A DNA stretch of 64,000 bases from Helianthus annuus (GCF_002127325.2 NC_035445.2:78604815-78668814), one strand, 5' to 3'; shown: positions 35,811 to 47,981, counted from the stretch's first letter. Numbers and translations: made by a program. Notes: generated by a model from the letters alone, not told the origin.

Positions 35811-36925
35811 CGTTGCGCCTTTTGCACGCACGGTTCGGCTTATGTAACTAGTTTACATAAACTAGCCGAAACGGGTCAAACCATATTGTTTTGACCCCAA
35901 AATCTAGAGTGTGGTTATTATACCCATATAAAGCAGGTCTTCAAACTTGTTGGGTCCAAATCACATTCCATTCCCGGTTTTCGCCTTTCGCGCGATTAAA
36001 CCGTAACTATCCTTTGAAACTGACCGGTCTAAGCTACGGCTAAATTAAAGACCCGTTAGGATTCTAATAGGTTATTTTAAACCTTCGTTCCAGTATAGGA
36101 GACCAGTAAAAGCTATTTGCAATTTATTCGATTAAGGATTTATACTTGCAAAGGTAAATACTTTTAACTTATTTTCCGTTATACGGGCTTGGGTTACGGT
36201 ATATAGCATACCGCTTGATCGGGCATCAAATTCTCCACAGTTAAGTGGGTAATTGAATAAATTTGATCGGCTCGTTTAAACAGTCTTGTTACTTAAAAGC
36301 CTTTGGGGGGTTAATGACCATGTCCCGGATATCCCTGGCATCATTTTACGAAATGGCCACGACCTAAGCGCGGAGTGTAGGCGTACACTCGTCAGTGCAT
36401 AAATAGTCGCTGTGGTGTGTCTATTGATCTTTAACCCGGACTTGATCCGGGCTACTGAACGCATATGGAACATGTAATTCGTTCACAAGATTATATATTT
36501 AAATAATTCTCCCAAGTTATAAAAGAATTTGTGCCTTGTGCATTCAAATCAATTTTAATAAACATTTTTCAAAAGTGTCGGTTGAATGTATTTACCAGTG
36601 TAAACTGACGTATTTTCCCAAAAAGACTAAATGCAGGTTCTATGCGTAATTGGCTGGATATTCTCCTTAGCATCATAAAGAGTCTCGCAAGCTTAAGATG
36701 CCTTCGTCTGTTGAACAAAACTTATATTTTTATTTGATCCCCTGTGGATACCTTTCGACTATTCGTAATACATTTGATATTACAAACAATGGTTGAAATA
36801 TAATTATCTTTATGCTTCCGCTGTGCATTCATATATTGTGTGGTTTGACTATATTGTTGCCAACTACGTCACGGTAATCCCCCACCGGGCCCACCGGTGA
36901 GACACGTGGAAATCGGGGTGTGACA
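35811..36925 (+). repeat. Truncated LTR of the A/E family (last 1115 bp)
   Basis: Aligns by eye with the final third of the LTRs of A (from about 5990) and E (minus strand from about 39250 down), including TTATGTAACTAGTTTAC, CCGAAACGGGT, the TGTAGGCGTACA hairpin and the CACCGGGCCCACCGG end. It ends GGGTGTGACA at 36925. The left part is missing and is replaced by the end of element D. No primer site follows, so it is the 3' LTR or a solo LTR. It is inserted in the minus-strand ORF that follows. Confidence 0.85.
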
Positions 36926-37840
36926 TTGTATTTTCTTTTGTCTTGGTCTTTTGGTGCATTTAGGTGTGCGTTTTACAGCAGTTGTTTTTCTGCTGTAATC
37001 ACCTTCAGCAGTGCGCTCAGCAGCAGGTGCCTGAGGAGCAGTGGTAGCTGCTAAAATCTGCTCAGGAGCCTCTGCTTGTGTTTTGGACACTTTTGATAGC
37101 CTTGTAAATGTTGTAGGTGTAAGGCCATTTATTTGAAAAGGTTCACCCTGCATGAGTACATGAGTATCATCCTTTCCAATTTTCTTTTGAAAATAAAAGC
37201 TTAGGAACCTTGGAAATAGTAAAAATGATTTGCTAGTAACATTTTTGACCAAGTCATCAAAGATCTCCTGAGAATAGTTAAAGTTTTCACCATGCAAGAT
37301 AGCATAACCCAGGTATTGGATCTTTAATCGAATTTCATTGAAAGCAGTGGTCTTATTAGAAACACACATTAAGAGGGTATGAAACAAAAACCTTGTGGCA
37401 GGGGAAAAACCGCCTTTTTGCAAAGTGTCTTTTTTCATTTCCTCTGCATACCCTCTTTCTAAAAAATTTGTTTGATACTCTACTTTTGGGAAAGAAGTTT
37501 TACCTAGAAGATCATTGAGTTCAAACACTTCAGAGATTGTTTGTGGTGTGATTTTAACTTTAACACCCTTTATCGAGGAATTGATGGCTATGGGTATTTT
37601 ATCTTGAGATTCAAGTTTTGCATTTTCCCAAAATTCCCTCTGGGTTGCCAAGTAAATCGGAGCATCAGAAGTCAACAAAGTTTTGTACTTTGAAGACGAA
37701 AGAGCATCTATGACGGAATTGAAGGTTTCAGTGTTACTTGGTTTTGTCAATAGACCCGAGTAGTTATGGGGAGCTTTGTATGGAATTTCTATGGCCTTTT
37801 GAGTGGATTTCTCAGATGATGAAGACGGTGATTTTGCCAT
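36869..37840 (-). CDS. Uncharacterised 323-aa ORF, 3' end replaced by LTR sequence
   Basis: Starts at ATG 37840 (MAKSPSSSSEKS), about 115 bp after a TATA box. The open frame covers about 305 residues of native sequence. A Ser-rich N terminus comes first, then SSSKYKTLLTSDAPIYLATQ near residue 48, ITPQTISEVFELNDLLGKTSF near 97-117, ATRFLFHTLLMCVSNKTTAF near 148-167, LKIQYLGYAI, FNYSQEIFDDLV, and FPRFLSFYFQKKIG near 210-223. The tail is Ala- and Lys-rich. The last 18 or so residues (from CHTPIST) are read from the LTR that begins at 36925, so the true C terminus is lost. No catalytic motif or membrane segment is evident. I recall related predicted proteins as a large family in Asteraceae genomes. 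The pattern vaguely resembles putative plant transposon proteins, but this is uncertain. Confidence 0.6.
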   Translation of the reverse strand: MAKSPSSSSEKSTQKAIEIPYKAPHNYSGLLTKPSNTETFNSVIDALSSSKYKTLLTSDAPIYLATQREFWENAKLESQDKIPIAINSSIKGVKVKITPQTISEVFELNDLLGKTSFPKVEYQTNFLERGYAEEMKKDTLQKGGFSPATRFLFHTLLMCVSNKTTAFNEIRLKIQYLGYAILHGENFNYSQEIFDDLVKNVTSKSFLLFPRFLSFYFQKKIGKDDTHVLMQGEPFQINGLTPTTFTRLSKVSKTQAEAPEQILAATTAPQAPAAERTAEGDYSRKTTAVKRTPKCTKRPRQKKIQCHTPISTCLTGGPGGGLP

Positions 37841-37954
37841 TTGAGGAAGAAGGACGATGAGGAATTTTGAGAGAAATGGAGGATAACTGCTTTGAGAAAG
37901 GAATTTTGTAATCGATTCGACAGTAAAAACCCTGTTTGGGGGTTTTGATCAGGG

Positions 37955-37961
37955 TTTTATA
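37955..37961 (-). promoter_or_regulatory. TATA box of the uncharacterised ORF
   Basis: On the minus strand CCCCTATAAAACCC. The distance to the ATG at 37840 leaves a short 5' leader of about 85-90 nt. The upstream region 37963-38101 is only about 140 bp before it is cut by element E. Confidence 0.6.
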
Positions 37962-38101
37962 GGGGAAAGAGTGAATCCTGACGTGGCAGAGGTTACAAAA
38001 GATCTGACCGCTATGTATTGTCCACGAGCCAACCCCTGATGAAGCCAGTGATGAAATAATATCAGTGGTTGCCAACCTCTGATGAGTAATGGAAGACAGG
38101 T

Positions 38102-41100
38102 TGTCACACCCCAATTTTACCACGTGTCACCGGTGGGCCCGGTGGGGAATATCGTGACGTATTTGATATCATCATAGTCAAACAACACAAAATATAAATG
38201 CACAGCGGAAGCAAAAGATAGATTTATTTCAACCGAATAAATATTGTAATATTAAGTATCACAAACAATTGAAATAGATCCACAGGCGGATCGAATAAAA
38301 AGGAAAAATTGTTCAACAGACTTTGACATCTAAAGCTTGCGAGACTTGAGTAATGATGCCTGGAGTAGCCAGCCTATTTCGTCTAGTACCTGCACTTAGC
38401 CTTTTTGGAAAATACGTCAGTTTACACTGGTAAATACAACTTAACTGACTCATTTTGAAAAGAGTTTGAAAATTGATTTGAATGCACTTCAGCAAAATAT
38501 TTTTTTATAACTTGGGACAATTATTTAAAAATAATCTTGTATACAGTTTTACTTATTTGTCGTCCATCAGGGCCGGTTTGTAGGGCCGGTCTAGATTAAC
38601 TGACACGCCACAGGTATAATACCCACAAGGATGATCCCTCTAAGTGGGCTACCAATTTTTACATAATGCATCTGTCAGGTGTACGCCTACACCCCGTGCT
38701 TAGGTCGTGGCCATTTCTTTGAATGATGCCAAGGATATCCGGGACATGGTCATTTAACCCCCAAAGGCCATACACCAAATAATACATATTAAACGGGTCA
38801 TGCAAATACATTAATCACAATCCGATTTAAATGACTACACACACCCGACCAAGCGGTACTTTTACAGTACCGTATCCCAAGCCCGTATAGGAAAAATAAG
38901 TTAAGAGTATTTACCTGAGCAAAGTATAAATCAAATACAGCAAGTGCACGTATCTTTTACTGGGCTCCTAATCTGGAACGAAGGTTTTTAATAACCAATT
39001 AGAATCCTAACGGGTCTTTAATTAAGCATAGACTTAGACCGGTTAGTTTTCACGGTTCAAACGCATGATAAAGCGAAGACCGGTTTAGAATGTGGTTTTG
39101 ACCCGACAAGCTTGTATGCTTGTTTAATATGGGTAACTTAAACACATTCTGGATTTTGAGACAAAAATGATATGGTTTGACCCGTTTCGGCTAATATATG
39201 CAAACTAGTTACATAAACCGATCCGAACGCGAAACATGCGTAACGGGTAACCATAAGAGTCATGAACATGTTCCACAAGTTAATATGCCTTTGATATGTT
39301 GTGATATCAGTAGGATATCTTCCATTATGCCCAAAATGAATTTAAAACCAATTTATGCCCCGTAGGGGTATTTTGGTCATTTTAAAAGCTATAAAAGAGT
39401 TTAAATAATAACCTGAGTTACAGGTCTGATTTAATCAGTAAATATACTTAATTTAATAAGTTATAACAGTAGGGTATCATATATATGTGTGAAATTTATT
39501 AATTAAAACCATACTATGCACCGTAGGGGCATTTTGGTAATTTCACATAAGCCTAAAAAGTCAAAACTGGAAATCTGAGTTTAAAACTTTTGCTTACTGT
39601 TAGAATACAATTATTTACTAAAAATATCAGTAGGCATTTAACCTTATATGTTTAAAATAGTCTTAATACATACTATGTGTTAAAAACGCTTAAAAAGGCG
39701 ATTTGGAGCCATTTCCGGGTTTTTAAAGGAAAGCTGATGTTTTTATAATTCCAGAAGGCTCAAAATAATTTATTTATATTTTAAACCAGTAGAAAAAGGT
39801 TTGGTATCAAAAGGATTTGTAAAACTCATTTTATAGCCCAAAAGGGCAAAATCGGCAATAACCGAATTAAGCTTAGAACTCTAAGTTATGCTCAGCCTAA
39901 AAATAAATAAAAATCTCCAAAAATCCCAAAATATTATATTACATCAGTGGGTAAAAAGTTTGATATCAAAAATTGGGTTTAGATAGGCTATATGCTATTT
40001 AATTACCAAAAAGCTTCTTATTTACGCTAATGAGCATAACTCCTAATCTAAACCTCAAACTGATGTGAAATTTTATGGACATGTTTATACATCAGTAATA
40101 AAGGTTTTAGTCCATTCATATTTTCAAAATCTTGTTTTAATATCAAAAGGGCATTATGGTCAACATTTAGGCATTATGGAAACATGCAACGAACTCTAAT
40201 TCTAAAGGACCAAGTAGTATCACTTTAGGAGGTTATACTAACATATAACATGGTCACAAAGGAACCCTAAGGCATAAATAAACTAAGCTAATTCGGGTCA
40301 GAACTGAAAGTCAAAGCAAAGGTCAAACTTTGCGACTTTCGGTTGTGAACCGAGCCTATACTTAGAATTGTCGGGTTGAACATGCTTAGACATGTTCCAC
40401 TAATACTTACCAAGTTATTAAAGTGACAAAACTGATTTTATAGTTTCTTTATTACTAGTTATGAATTTTATTTAAAAACTAACCCGTTTGACTTTTATTT
40501 TAATTACAAACCCGACAATTAATTATGTAAACGTGGTAATTAGGAGGTGCCCTTTTGAGGGTTTAACACCTACCTAATTACGGTCACGTAGGCACGTTTG
40601 TTGCGAACCATGGCTCAACCGTTTAAAAGTCAAAACGTTTATCGAAAACGCTTGACTTTTCGGTTTAAAATTCTAAATAATTAAACTAAGCATGAAGGGA
40701 TACTTACAAAAGGTTTAAGGGCAGAAGATCACTCAAAAGGAGGTTCCCTTGATCAGGCTCCTCAGATTTGAGTGTTAGAGAGCAAAATTGGAAGTGAATG
40801 AGCAAGGGAAGCCATTGATCAAGGGGGTATTTATAGGTTTTTGAGAGCCGTTAGGATCGTTCATCGGTAACCATGCTTCAATCTCAGCCCTACAAGTATG
40901 CCCCCTGATTTAAAAAACCATCAAAGGCCCCTTGAATCAATTATGTGAGACAAGAAGCAAAACCACAGCTGGTTTTTAGTTTTTTGATACTGGGCTATCT
41001 TTACGGGCCGTAAGGGTATGTATACGGTCCGTAAGGACCATGCCAGCATACAACAACTTTCAAAAATTGTCAATTTTGGCCCCTACACCTCCAAATGCCA

Positions 41101-41986
41101 TTTCCGACACATCTAAGGCCCGTTAAACCATTTTTAAGGCTCTACAATGATGCCTAAGCATGGGGAACATGAAACATGCCCAAAAACATGCCAGATGTTG
41201 GTTCGTTTGGTCGTACGGTCACGTTGTTCGGCTAATTATGACGAAACACAGACGGACGCGAAAAACGATCCAAATTACGCGACGAATGGAAATTTTATCA
41301 AGCCAAACACTAAAATAAAATATTTTAGTGGTTACATAAATTTTTGGGTGTCCGGATATATTCAGAATGCAAGATATGCGCGAAAATGCAAACTTGTGCA
41401 CTTTTTGACACTTTTAGTCCCTGCATGACGTAAAACTTTATTTTTGCGCACCAAACACCTCTAAGCCTATATCTAAGCTATATAAAGGTTAAATAGGGTA
41501 TGTTTAACTCATGGTCATATTCCGGAAGGTCCAATACCCTACGAATTGACATACTTTTGTAGTTTGACGCTTTTAACCCCTCGTATACGAATACTATCAT
41601 AACTTTCTCATACTTAATCGAAACCTTGTGAAATTTTTATCACACATTCTAGTGAGCATAATTAATCATTACGAAGCTTCGAGTTTGCTAGAAGGTCACT
41701 CAGAGGTATACTTTAAACATGTTGACACTTTTAACCCCTGTAGTTTGTTATCTCTCACTTTCTTTCACAATTAGCTTCGTATGATCCATGATTTATTCGT
41801 TTAAGAGTATAAACATCATGTAGGGTTATTGAAAGATGTATTTATTCATTGTTGACACTTTGAATCCTTTTACACACGTAGATTCCTTGTTTGTCAACTT
41901 TAGTCCCTCTAAATCAATCCTTTACACGTTTTAAGTCCATGCCACATGTTGATATATTATTGGACATGAATTTTCGAGGTGTTACA
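38102..41986 (-). repeat. 3' LTR of element E (3885 bp)
   Basis: On the minus strand it starts TGTAACACCTCG at 41986 and ends TTGGGGTGTGACA at 38102. It is related to the LTR of element A and to 35811-36925. A hairpin GGTGTA-cgcc-TACACC (plus-strand reading) lies at 38679-38694. No credible coding sequence. Confidence 0.9.
40828..40835 (-). promoter_or_regulatory. TATA box of element E LTR
   Basis: On the minus strand CTATAAATACCCCC, about 1.15 kb into the LTR and followed by a pyrimidine-rich region. Confidence 0.65.
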
Positions 41987-42024
41987 TCCTCACCCCCTTA
42001 AAAGAAATCTCGACCTCGAGATTT
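41987..42024 (-). promoter_or_regulatory. Inverted repeat plus polypurine tract of element E
   Basis: The perfect 20-bp inverted repeat AAATCTCGA-GG-TCGAGATTT (minus strand, 42024-42005) is followed by 18 nt containing AAGGGGGTGAGGA and then the LTR at 41986. It lies downstream of the stop codon of pol (42026-42028) once the frame of the chromodomain-like region is followed. Confidence 0.92.
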
Positions 42025-42025
42025 G

Positions 42026-42987
42026 CTAAAACAAATGAGGGTACTTTTCTTTCATTGTAGACTCTACCTCCCACATGTACTCGGGGACCTCTGCGGGCAT
42101 CCCATTTGACCTTTACAATAGGCACATGCTTCCTCCGAAGCTTCTTAACCTGTCGATCCTCAATCGACAAAGGTTTTTCCACAAATTTTAAGCTCTCATC
42201 TATATGCACATCTGTATGTGGTATGACTAGCGATTCATCAGCTAGACATTTCTTCAGATTGCAAATGTGGAATACATTGTGAATACCACTGAGCTCTTCA
42301 GGTAAGTTTAACTTATAAGCCACTGTTCCTACACATTCGATGATCTCGAATGGTCCTATATACCTTGGGCTTAACTTACCCTTCTTTCCAAATCGCATCA
42401 CCCCTTTCCAGGGAGACACTTTAAGCAGAACCTTATTTCCAACCTCAAACTTCAGAGGTTTTCGCCTTTTATCAGCATAACTTTTCTGCCTATCCCTGGC
42501 AGCTTTCAGGCGGTCACGAATCTGGACAATCTTGTCCGTCGTTTCGAAAACTATTTCAGGTCCTGATAATTGAGCTTCTCCTACTTCTGCCCAACAAAGA
42601 GGCGTTCTGCATTTCCTACCATATAATGCTTCAAAAGGTGCAGCCTGAATGCTCGTATGGTAGCTATTGTTATAGGTGAACTCGATCAATGGCAGGTGCT
42701 TATCCCAACTACCACCTAAATCAATTACACATGCACGTAGCATGTCTTCCACAGTTTGAATGGTACGCTCACTCTGCCCATCCGTCTGAGGATGGTAAGC
42801 CATACTAAAATTTAAGCGCGTGTCCAAAGACTGTTGGAAACTTTTCCAAAAATGAGATGTGTATCTAGTATCCCTGTCAAAGATAATAGATACTGGTACG
42901 CCATGTAAAGATACAATCTTTTCAACGTACAATTGGGCTAACATGTCAGAGCTATAAGTCTCTTTTATGGGTAGGAAATGTGCTGAC
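42026..42987 (-). pseudogene. Integrase half of pol, element E, cut and frameshifted
   Basis: Inserts retrotransposon cDNA into chromosomes in intact elements. The visible part begins in the catalytic core just after the first aspartate region ([10 protein letters not shown]). It keeps the second aspartate region ([11 protein letters not shown]) and the glutamate in [10 protein letters not shown]. It continues through [35 protein letters not shown] and the GPF/Y motif (PRYIGPFEI) to a chromodomain-like tail (IPIVKVKW type). At the run of four G at 42083-42086 the frame changes by one base, so the end of the chromodomain-like region reads out of frame in the open frame that continues to 41982. 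The break may be a mutation or a homopolymer error. The upstream half was cut off by element B. Confidence 0.85.
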
Positions 42988-45983
42988 TGTAACACACCGA
43001 AATCGGGTTTGGTAATTAAACCCCGTTAATACTAAAGACGGGAAAGTACTGTTAGTGGTAAAAGTAAACCGGCAAATATTAGGAATAAATTGAATAATCC
43101 TAATATTTATTTAAAGTGAATCAGAGTTTTCAAGAAAAATAGGATAGATAAAAGGCCCAATTTAACGGGACTTAAAGTAGAATGGGTTATGATTTCCCGA
43201 ACCCACTAAACTGACTAGGAAATAAATAACCTAGTTAGTTGGTTGTCTTGTGTTAAAGCATGAATAGGGTTAAAATGCAACTAGATTATAAGTTGTACAA
43301 AATGAAAGGGCCTAAGTTGTAAGAATTGAAACTATAATATTAATTTTAATAAAAATTAAAACCAAAACACCATTTTGAAGGTGTTGGTCGTACAGAAGAA
43401 GAGCAGGGGCGACTCCCCACTCTCAAACCCTAAAAACCCACTAAACTTGCAAATTGAAGGCTCAATCCAAGTCGAAATCGAAATTAAAGTGTAGATTATT
43501 GATCCTCATCACAAGAGGATTACAAGGTATGTAAAATTTCATGAAAACCTTTAACTTGAATTTCTCATGTAATTGGGAAAATCTGAAACTATAATTGCAT
43601 GTGTGTCTTATGATGATTTAGGAACAACTATAGTGTCTAGGGACAAACCCTAGACAAATACAAGTTGAAATCATGTGAGATTTTAGTAAAATCCATGATC
43701 ACCATTGTTGGTGATTAGTGGGTTATGTAGATTTTAATAAACACTAGGAAATTGGGTGATATTCTAGTGTAATTTGACAATTGTGAAGTGACTTCAGAAT
43801 TATAGAAGTTAACAACTTAGTAAGATGGTTGGTTTATGTGAAATTAGGGCTAAGAGATAAGCTAGAGACTTGATAAATAAACATGTAAAATTCTGCCTTT
43901 AAAGTGTTTGTTGAAATGCCTCAAAGAAGGCTCGAAACTAGAATTTTTGTAGTTAAAACACCTAATTGTGATGTTTTGGCTATTATGCAAAATGTGATTA
44001 AAAAGAGTTCTAAATGTGATAAACGTGGTTAGAACTTTGGTTAAAACGGTGGTCTAAAGATAACGCCAACCGGGTAATTAAAGAACGCTAAAACTAGTTG
44101 ATGAACTCGATTATGCAATTAGTATACAAACGGGCATTTGACTTTTAGAAAAAGTCAAACTGACCTACAATGCGATGAATGATAATTAGACATAGAAAAT
44201 AAGTGAGGTGGAATAGTCGTGATTGTTATTGACTAATTTAACCGCCTTATAAATGATGAATAATAGTTGGCGCTTAAACAAGCCAGGTGAAGCTTGGAGT
44301 GAAAGCGGGTCAAACGAGTCAAGCATAGAAGAAAAGCGTAGCTCGGATGCAAGGTAAGTGTAATTTACACACTTATGTAGAATACCCGTTTATTCGATAC
44401 AATGTAAACGTGATAACAATAATATTGGAAATATGGAAATTTGTCAAATATCGACTAATGTAAATCAAGGTTAAAAGGATACCCATGGCGTAAGCCGAAA
44501 TGGGTTGAATTTGTAAGAAAAGAGTGTAAAAGAAAAAAAAAGGGGGGTATGGTAATAAAATCCGGGATGGGATGGATGTATGAATTGGAGATCAAAAACG
44601 ATGTTTTTGATTAAATAGATAATGTGGGCTTATACTCCAAACGGGTCGAATGGTGGTGATAACACCATTTGACAATATCGACTAATGTGGTTGTCAAGTC
44701 TTATGTTAACAGGACCAATTAGCAAATTGGATAATTACGTCACCATTGATGGTGTGATAATGAAAACGAGGTATAAATCGGGTCTACTTATTGATCCGGG
44801 CCAGGTACGCATAATTATGTTGTAGTTAAGAATGCTATTTTGGTCGAATAATTTGAGAGAGAGTCCTTCGTCGTAAAAGGACCAAAATCGACCAAAACGC
44901 CCTTGTAGGCTAAGTTGAACAAACAACCCTTAAAGGTTGTTTGGAAGCAAATTTCATGATTTGATAAATACTTAGAATAAGTATAGAAGTTGAAAGATGT
45001 AATATGTTAGTCCAAAGGCACTATTTTAGTTTTTTGCCATAAATTAATGAACCAAGAGGTAAAAATTTGGTTTATATTGATCACCACATTAAACTCACCT
45101 TAAATACAGTTGTGGTGGGAGATTTTAGGATAAGAAATGTGGTGATGGAATGTTAGAAGTAATCGAAAGCGATTTTAGGTTCGAAAGTGCTTAAATACCC
45201 TTAACGGGTCAACATAAGCATACGAACGAAAACGGAATTAAATGGTGTAATAAACCTATGATTAGAACCTAATATAGTAGGTAACATTAATTTGAAGAAG
45301 TGTATGAGATATAGGAATCAAATAAGTACGTTTGTTTGATAAAATGCATAAACGGGTTAAAATTCGGTAAAAAGGTAACGAGTCGAATGCTTAGAAATCT
45401 CAAAATTTCTTATGTTGGATGTGGGATTTTAACTCCATAAGATGGAGGATTAAATTACGGACGCGTAGGAAAAAGAATCGGGTAAAACGGATCAATAACG
45501 AAGAAGTTATGGTCGTTTCCGTAAAATCCGGTCGTGCTGAGAATATGCAGCAACCAGCTGCAACAATCTGTCAAAAAGAGACCGTGGCGTAGCGCCACGG
45601 CCATGGTCGCGCGTGGCGACGACCTAATTTCTGAAAATATTGATTTTTTTGTTTATTTCGAATATTTGACCCGATTAACTTGTTGTACTTGTTATTTAAC
45701 TATCAAAACTGACTTCTAAGTTGGTTTTGATCATAGGTGAATGTCGAGAGTGCACGGATGAAGATCAAGCGTCGAGCAAGAACCGAACACGATTACGAAT
45801 TAAGCTTCCGCACTATGTATCGTTATTATGTTAAACGACGAACGTACACGTGATATGTTGTATACTTTTAAGTTGTAAAAAGTTTTTAACAAACCCGTAA
45901 TTTCCAATGCATATATAATCTTAATTACATGATTGTTTTCGTAAATGATACGTAAACCTTAATTTATAAGAACGGGTGTTACA
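42988..45983 (+). repeat. 5' LTR of element B (2996 bp)
   Basis: Starts TGTAACACACCG and ends GGGTGTTACA. The first and last 8 bases are exact inverted repeats (TGTAACAC and GTGTTACA). It is followed by the primer site. No credible coding sequence. A strong GC hairpin lies about 385 bp before the end. Confidence 0.85.
45582..45600 (+). other. GC-rich hairpin in element B LTR
   Basis: CCGTGGCG (45582-45589), loop TAG, CGCCACGG (45593-45600): a perfect 8-bp stem in otherwise AT-rich sequence, in the presumed U5 region. Confidence 0.8.
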
Positions 45984-45986
45984 AGT

Positions 45987-45998
45987 TGGTATCAGAGC
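45987..45998 (+). promoter_or_regulatory. Primer-binding site of element B
   Basis: TGGTATCAGAGC, three bases after the LTR end. Confidence 0.92.
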
Positions 45999-47698
45999 CT
46001 TGGTTTAAGAGATTCAAGTATGGCGGGAAAGCTATGCTTGGACTTAAACCTTACGCTCTTAATAAAGATTGGTGTTCCGTTCGAGGCTTGATCGCAAATC
46101 CGGTAAGTACGTGTATACCAATGGTTTAATATGATTAAAGTGTTGAGAACAACACATATGGTTATCGTGTAATACACGTTACACCAATAAAATCGATATA
46201 GAGTAGATATAGTCAACGAAATTACACGCGTTGATGCGTATAGTAGAAAAGCCTTGTATTATAATACGGGCATCCTTTAATGTTGAAATTATTAACTGTT
46301 GTATATGTTTTAGTTGAAGGACACTCGCATATAAGGATAGCGAGAGCTTAACAAATTACGGATATGATTGAAGAACGGTCCGAAGTATGACAAGAGGAGC
46401 ATGCTCACCAAGGACTAAATCGCGTAACGACCGCGAACAAATTTAAAGGCAAGAAACGCCCGTCGGGGCAAGCATTACTAGGTGCGTGCTTTTAAATATA
46501 ATCGCACAAATGACAATATGCAACAAACATGTAGAAACTGATTGTTGCATATGTAAGCTAGAAACTTGGAAAACCTGAATAGAATACCTATCCAGGATAT
46601 TACTTCCAAGAAAACTAAATAGAGGCGTTACTTACATAGGGCGTGATATGAAAACTATAAAGAGGTCATGCGTGTCATGTGTTAATCGCTTACTCTGGCC
46701 AAGTAAGTAGGGGCATATGGTACCATGAACTTCTTGTAGCGGACACATTTACGTCTGACGTAGTAAGGGCGGGGTGAATGGGACTAACTTAAACAGTACC
46801 CAAATGAATCAAATAAATAAGATGTTTGATAGTAAACGTAAACTCAAGTCGGACGACGGAAGCGTATTACGTTAAAATGACGAGCCCGAGAGAAGGGACA
46901 AAGATCGGAGAAAATGAAAATACAAACTAACTAATGAGAATGCTAAGGCATGGGGATAAAATTTTTTTATCGACATAAGTGATGAAATTCACGTGGACAA
47001 GTCGAACGAATTGAATAATGAATGAAGGACTTAATTAAATAAAAGCGATGGATTTCGCTAAGACGACCAAATAAATTGAAATGATGTCTAAAACCATATA
47101 AGAATGGTTACTTGATAATGATTACGGTAAAAATACCCGATGAACGGGTAGGATTGTGGGTGAATGCGCAAACCGAGAGACGGGAGCGTGAAATAGAATG
47201 TCAAAAGACTCGGAATACGAGTCATGACTAAAGGATGACAAGAATTTTCGCAAACATAAATTTTGGTAATTGCGTTCAACCATTTCAAAGTTGGACGGGT
47301 CAAATAGAAAATGAAGTTTGACATTCATAAGTGATGAAAGTTCACCCAAAATGAGTCAAACGAGTCAATTGAGGAATAACGCTTAATATAATAGGAAAAT
47401 GCAAACCGGTGAAATCGGAAGGCTGAAAACAATAAGATAGAAGGACCCGGGTAATGGGTTGTAAAGGAGTATAAGTATAAACCGGGTAACGGTAAACGCA
47501 AGACAAACCGACGTGTAAATGACGTTAGAAGTCGTAAAGTCGGAAAGATAGCCCGAAAGTAAACAAATGAAACCTTAGACTACGGTCAAGGTCAACCAAA
47601 GTTCAAAAGCAAAATTAAATGATTCCAAACATAACAAAGGATGCTTTAAAGATATATATGTATAAATAGACATATGAATGTAGACGTGAATAAAAGAC
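45999..47698 (+). other. Internal region of element B, no gene seen
   Basis: 1.7 kb without a frame over 100 codons on the plus strand and without any gag, zinc-knuckle or pol motif that I can find. It is purine-rich, unlike the coding parts of the other elements. Confidence 0.55.
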
Positions 47699-47981
47699 TG
47701 TGACACTTCGGACTTTCCCGGGAAACTTTCTTGATGTAACTTACGTGTATATATGTTATTAAATGAAAATTTGGAACTATTCGTTGTTGCATGCTATGTG
47801 TATTTATGTATACGGGTAATATATATATATATGTGTGTAATACTAGTGAGCCGGACCCGACTCGAGACCCGGAGTGGTCTCGAGTGAGCAGTATTGGGCC
47901 GGTTTGGACCTTGCAACACTCCTTAGCCCACCCTCTTGTAACCGACACACACACACACACACCCTAACCCACTTGTGACAC

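Larger units (their letters stand above)
38102..42987 (-). mobile_element. Element E: Ty3/gypsy (A family), 3' part, minus strand
   Basis: 3' LTR, polypurine tract and the integrase half of pol, read right to left. The upstream half is separated by the insertion of element B at 42988, inside the integrase core. The rest should lie beyond the right end of the window. The bases outside the LTR end are CAGGT (38097-38101). They are upstream sequence of the uncharacterised ORF, so E inserted near that gene's promoter. Confidence 0.88.
42988..47698 (+). mobile_element. Element B: gypsy-like retrotransposon, 5' part
   Basis: A complete 5' LTR, primer site and 1.7 kb of internal sequence, then interrupted at 47699 by the element G array. 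It is inserted in the integrase region of element E. The preceding 5 bp are CTGAC (42983-42987), with the partner outside the window. No gag is recognisable, so lineage is inferred only from the primer site and the TGTAACAC...GGTGTTACA ends. B may be non-autonomous or simply have a long leader. Confidence 0.8.

Noticed and set aside
41147..41428. 93-codon plus-strand frame in E's LTR
   Set aside because: Antisense to a retrotransposon LTR, no domain, and not preserved in the related LTR of A.
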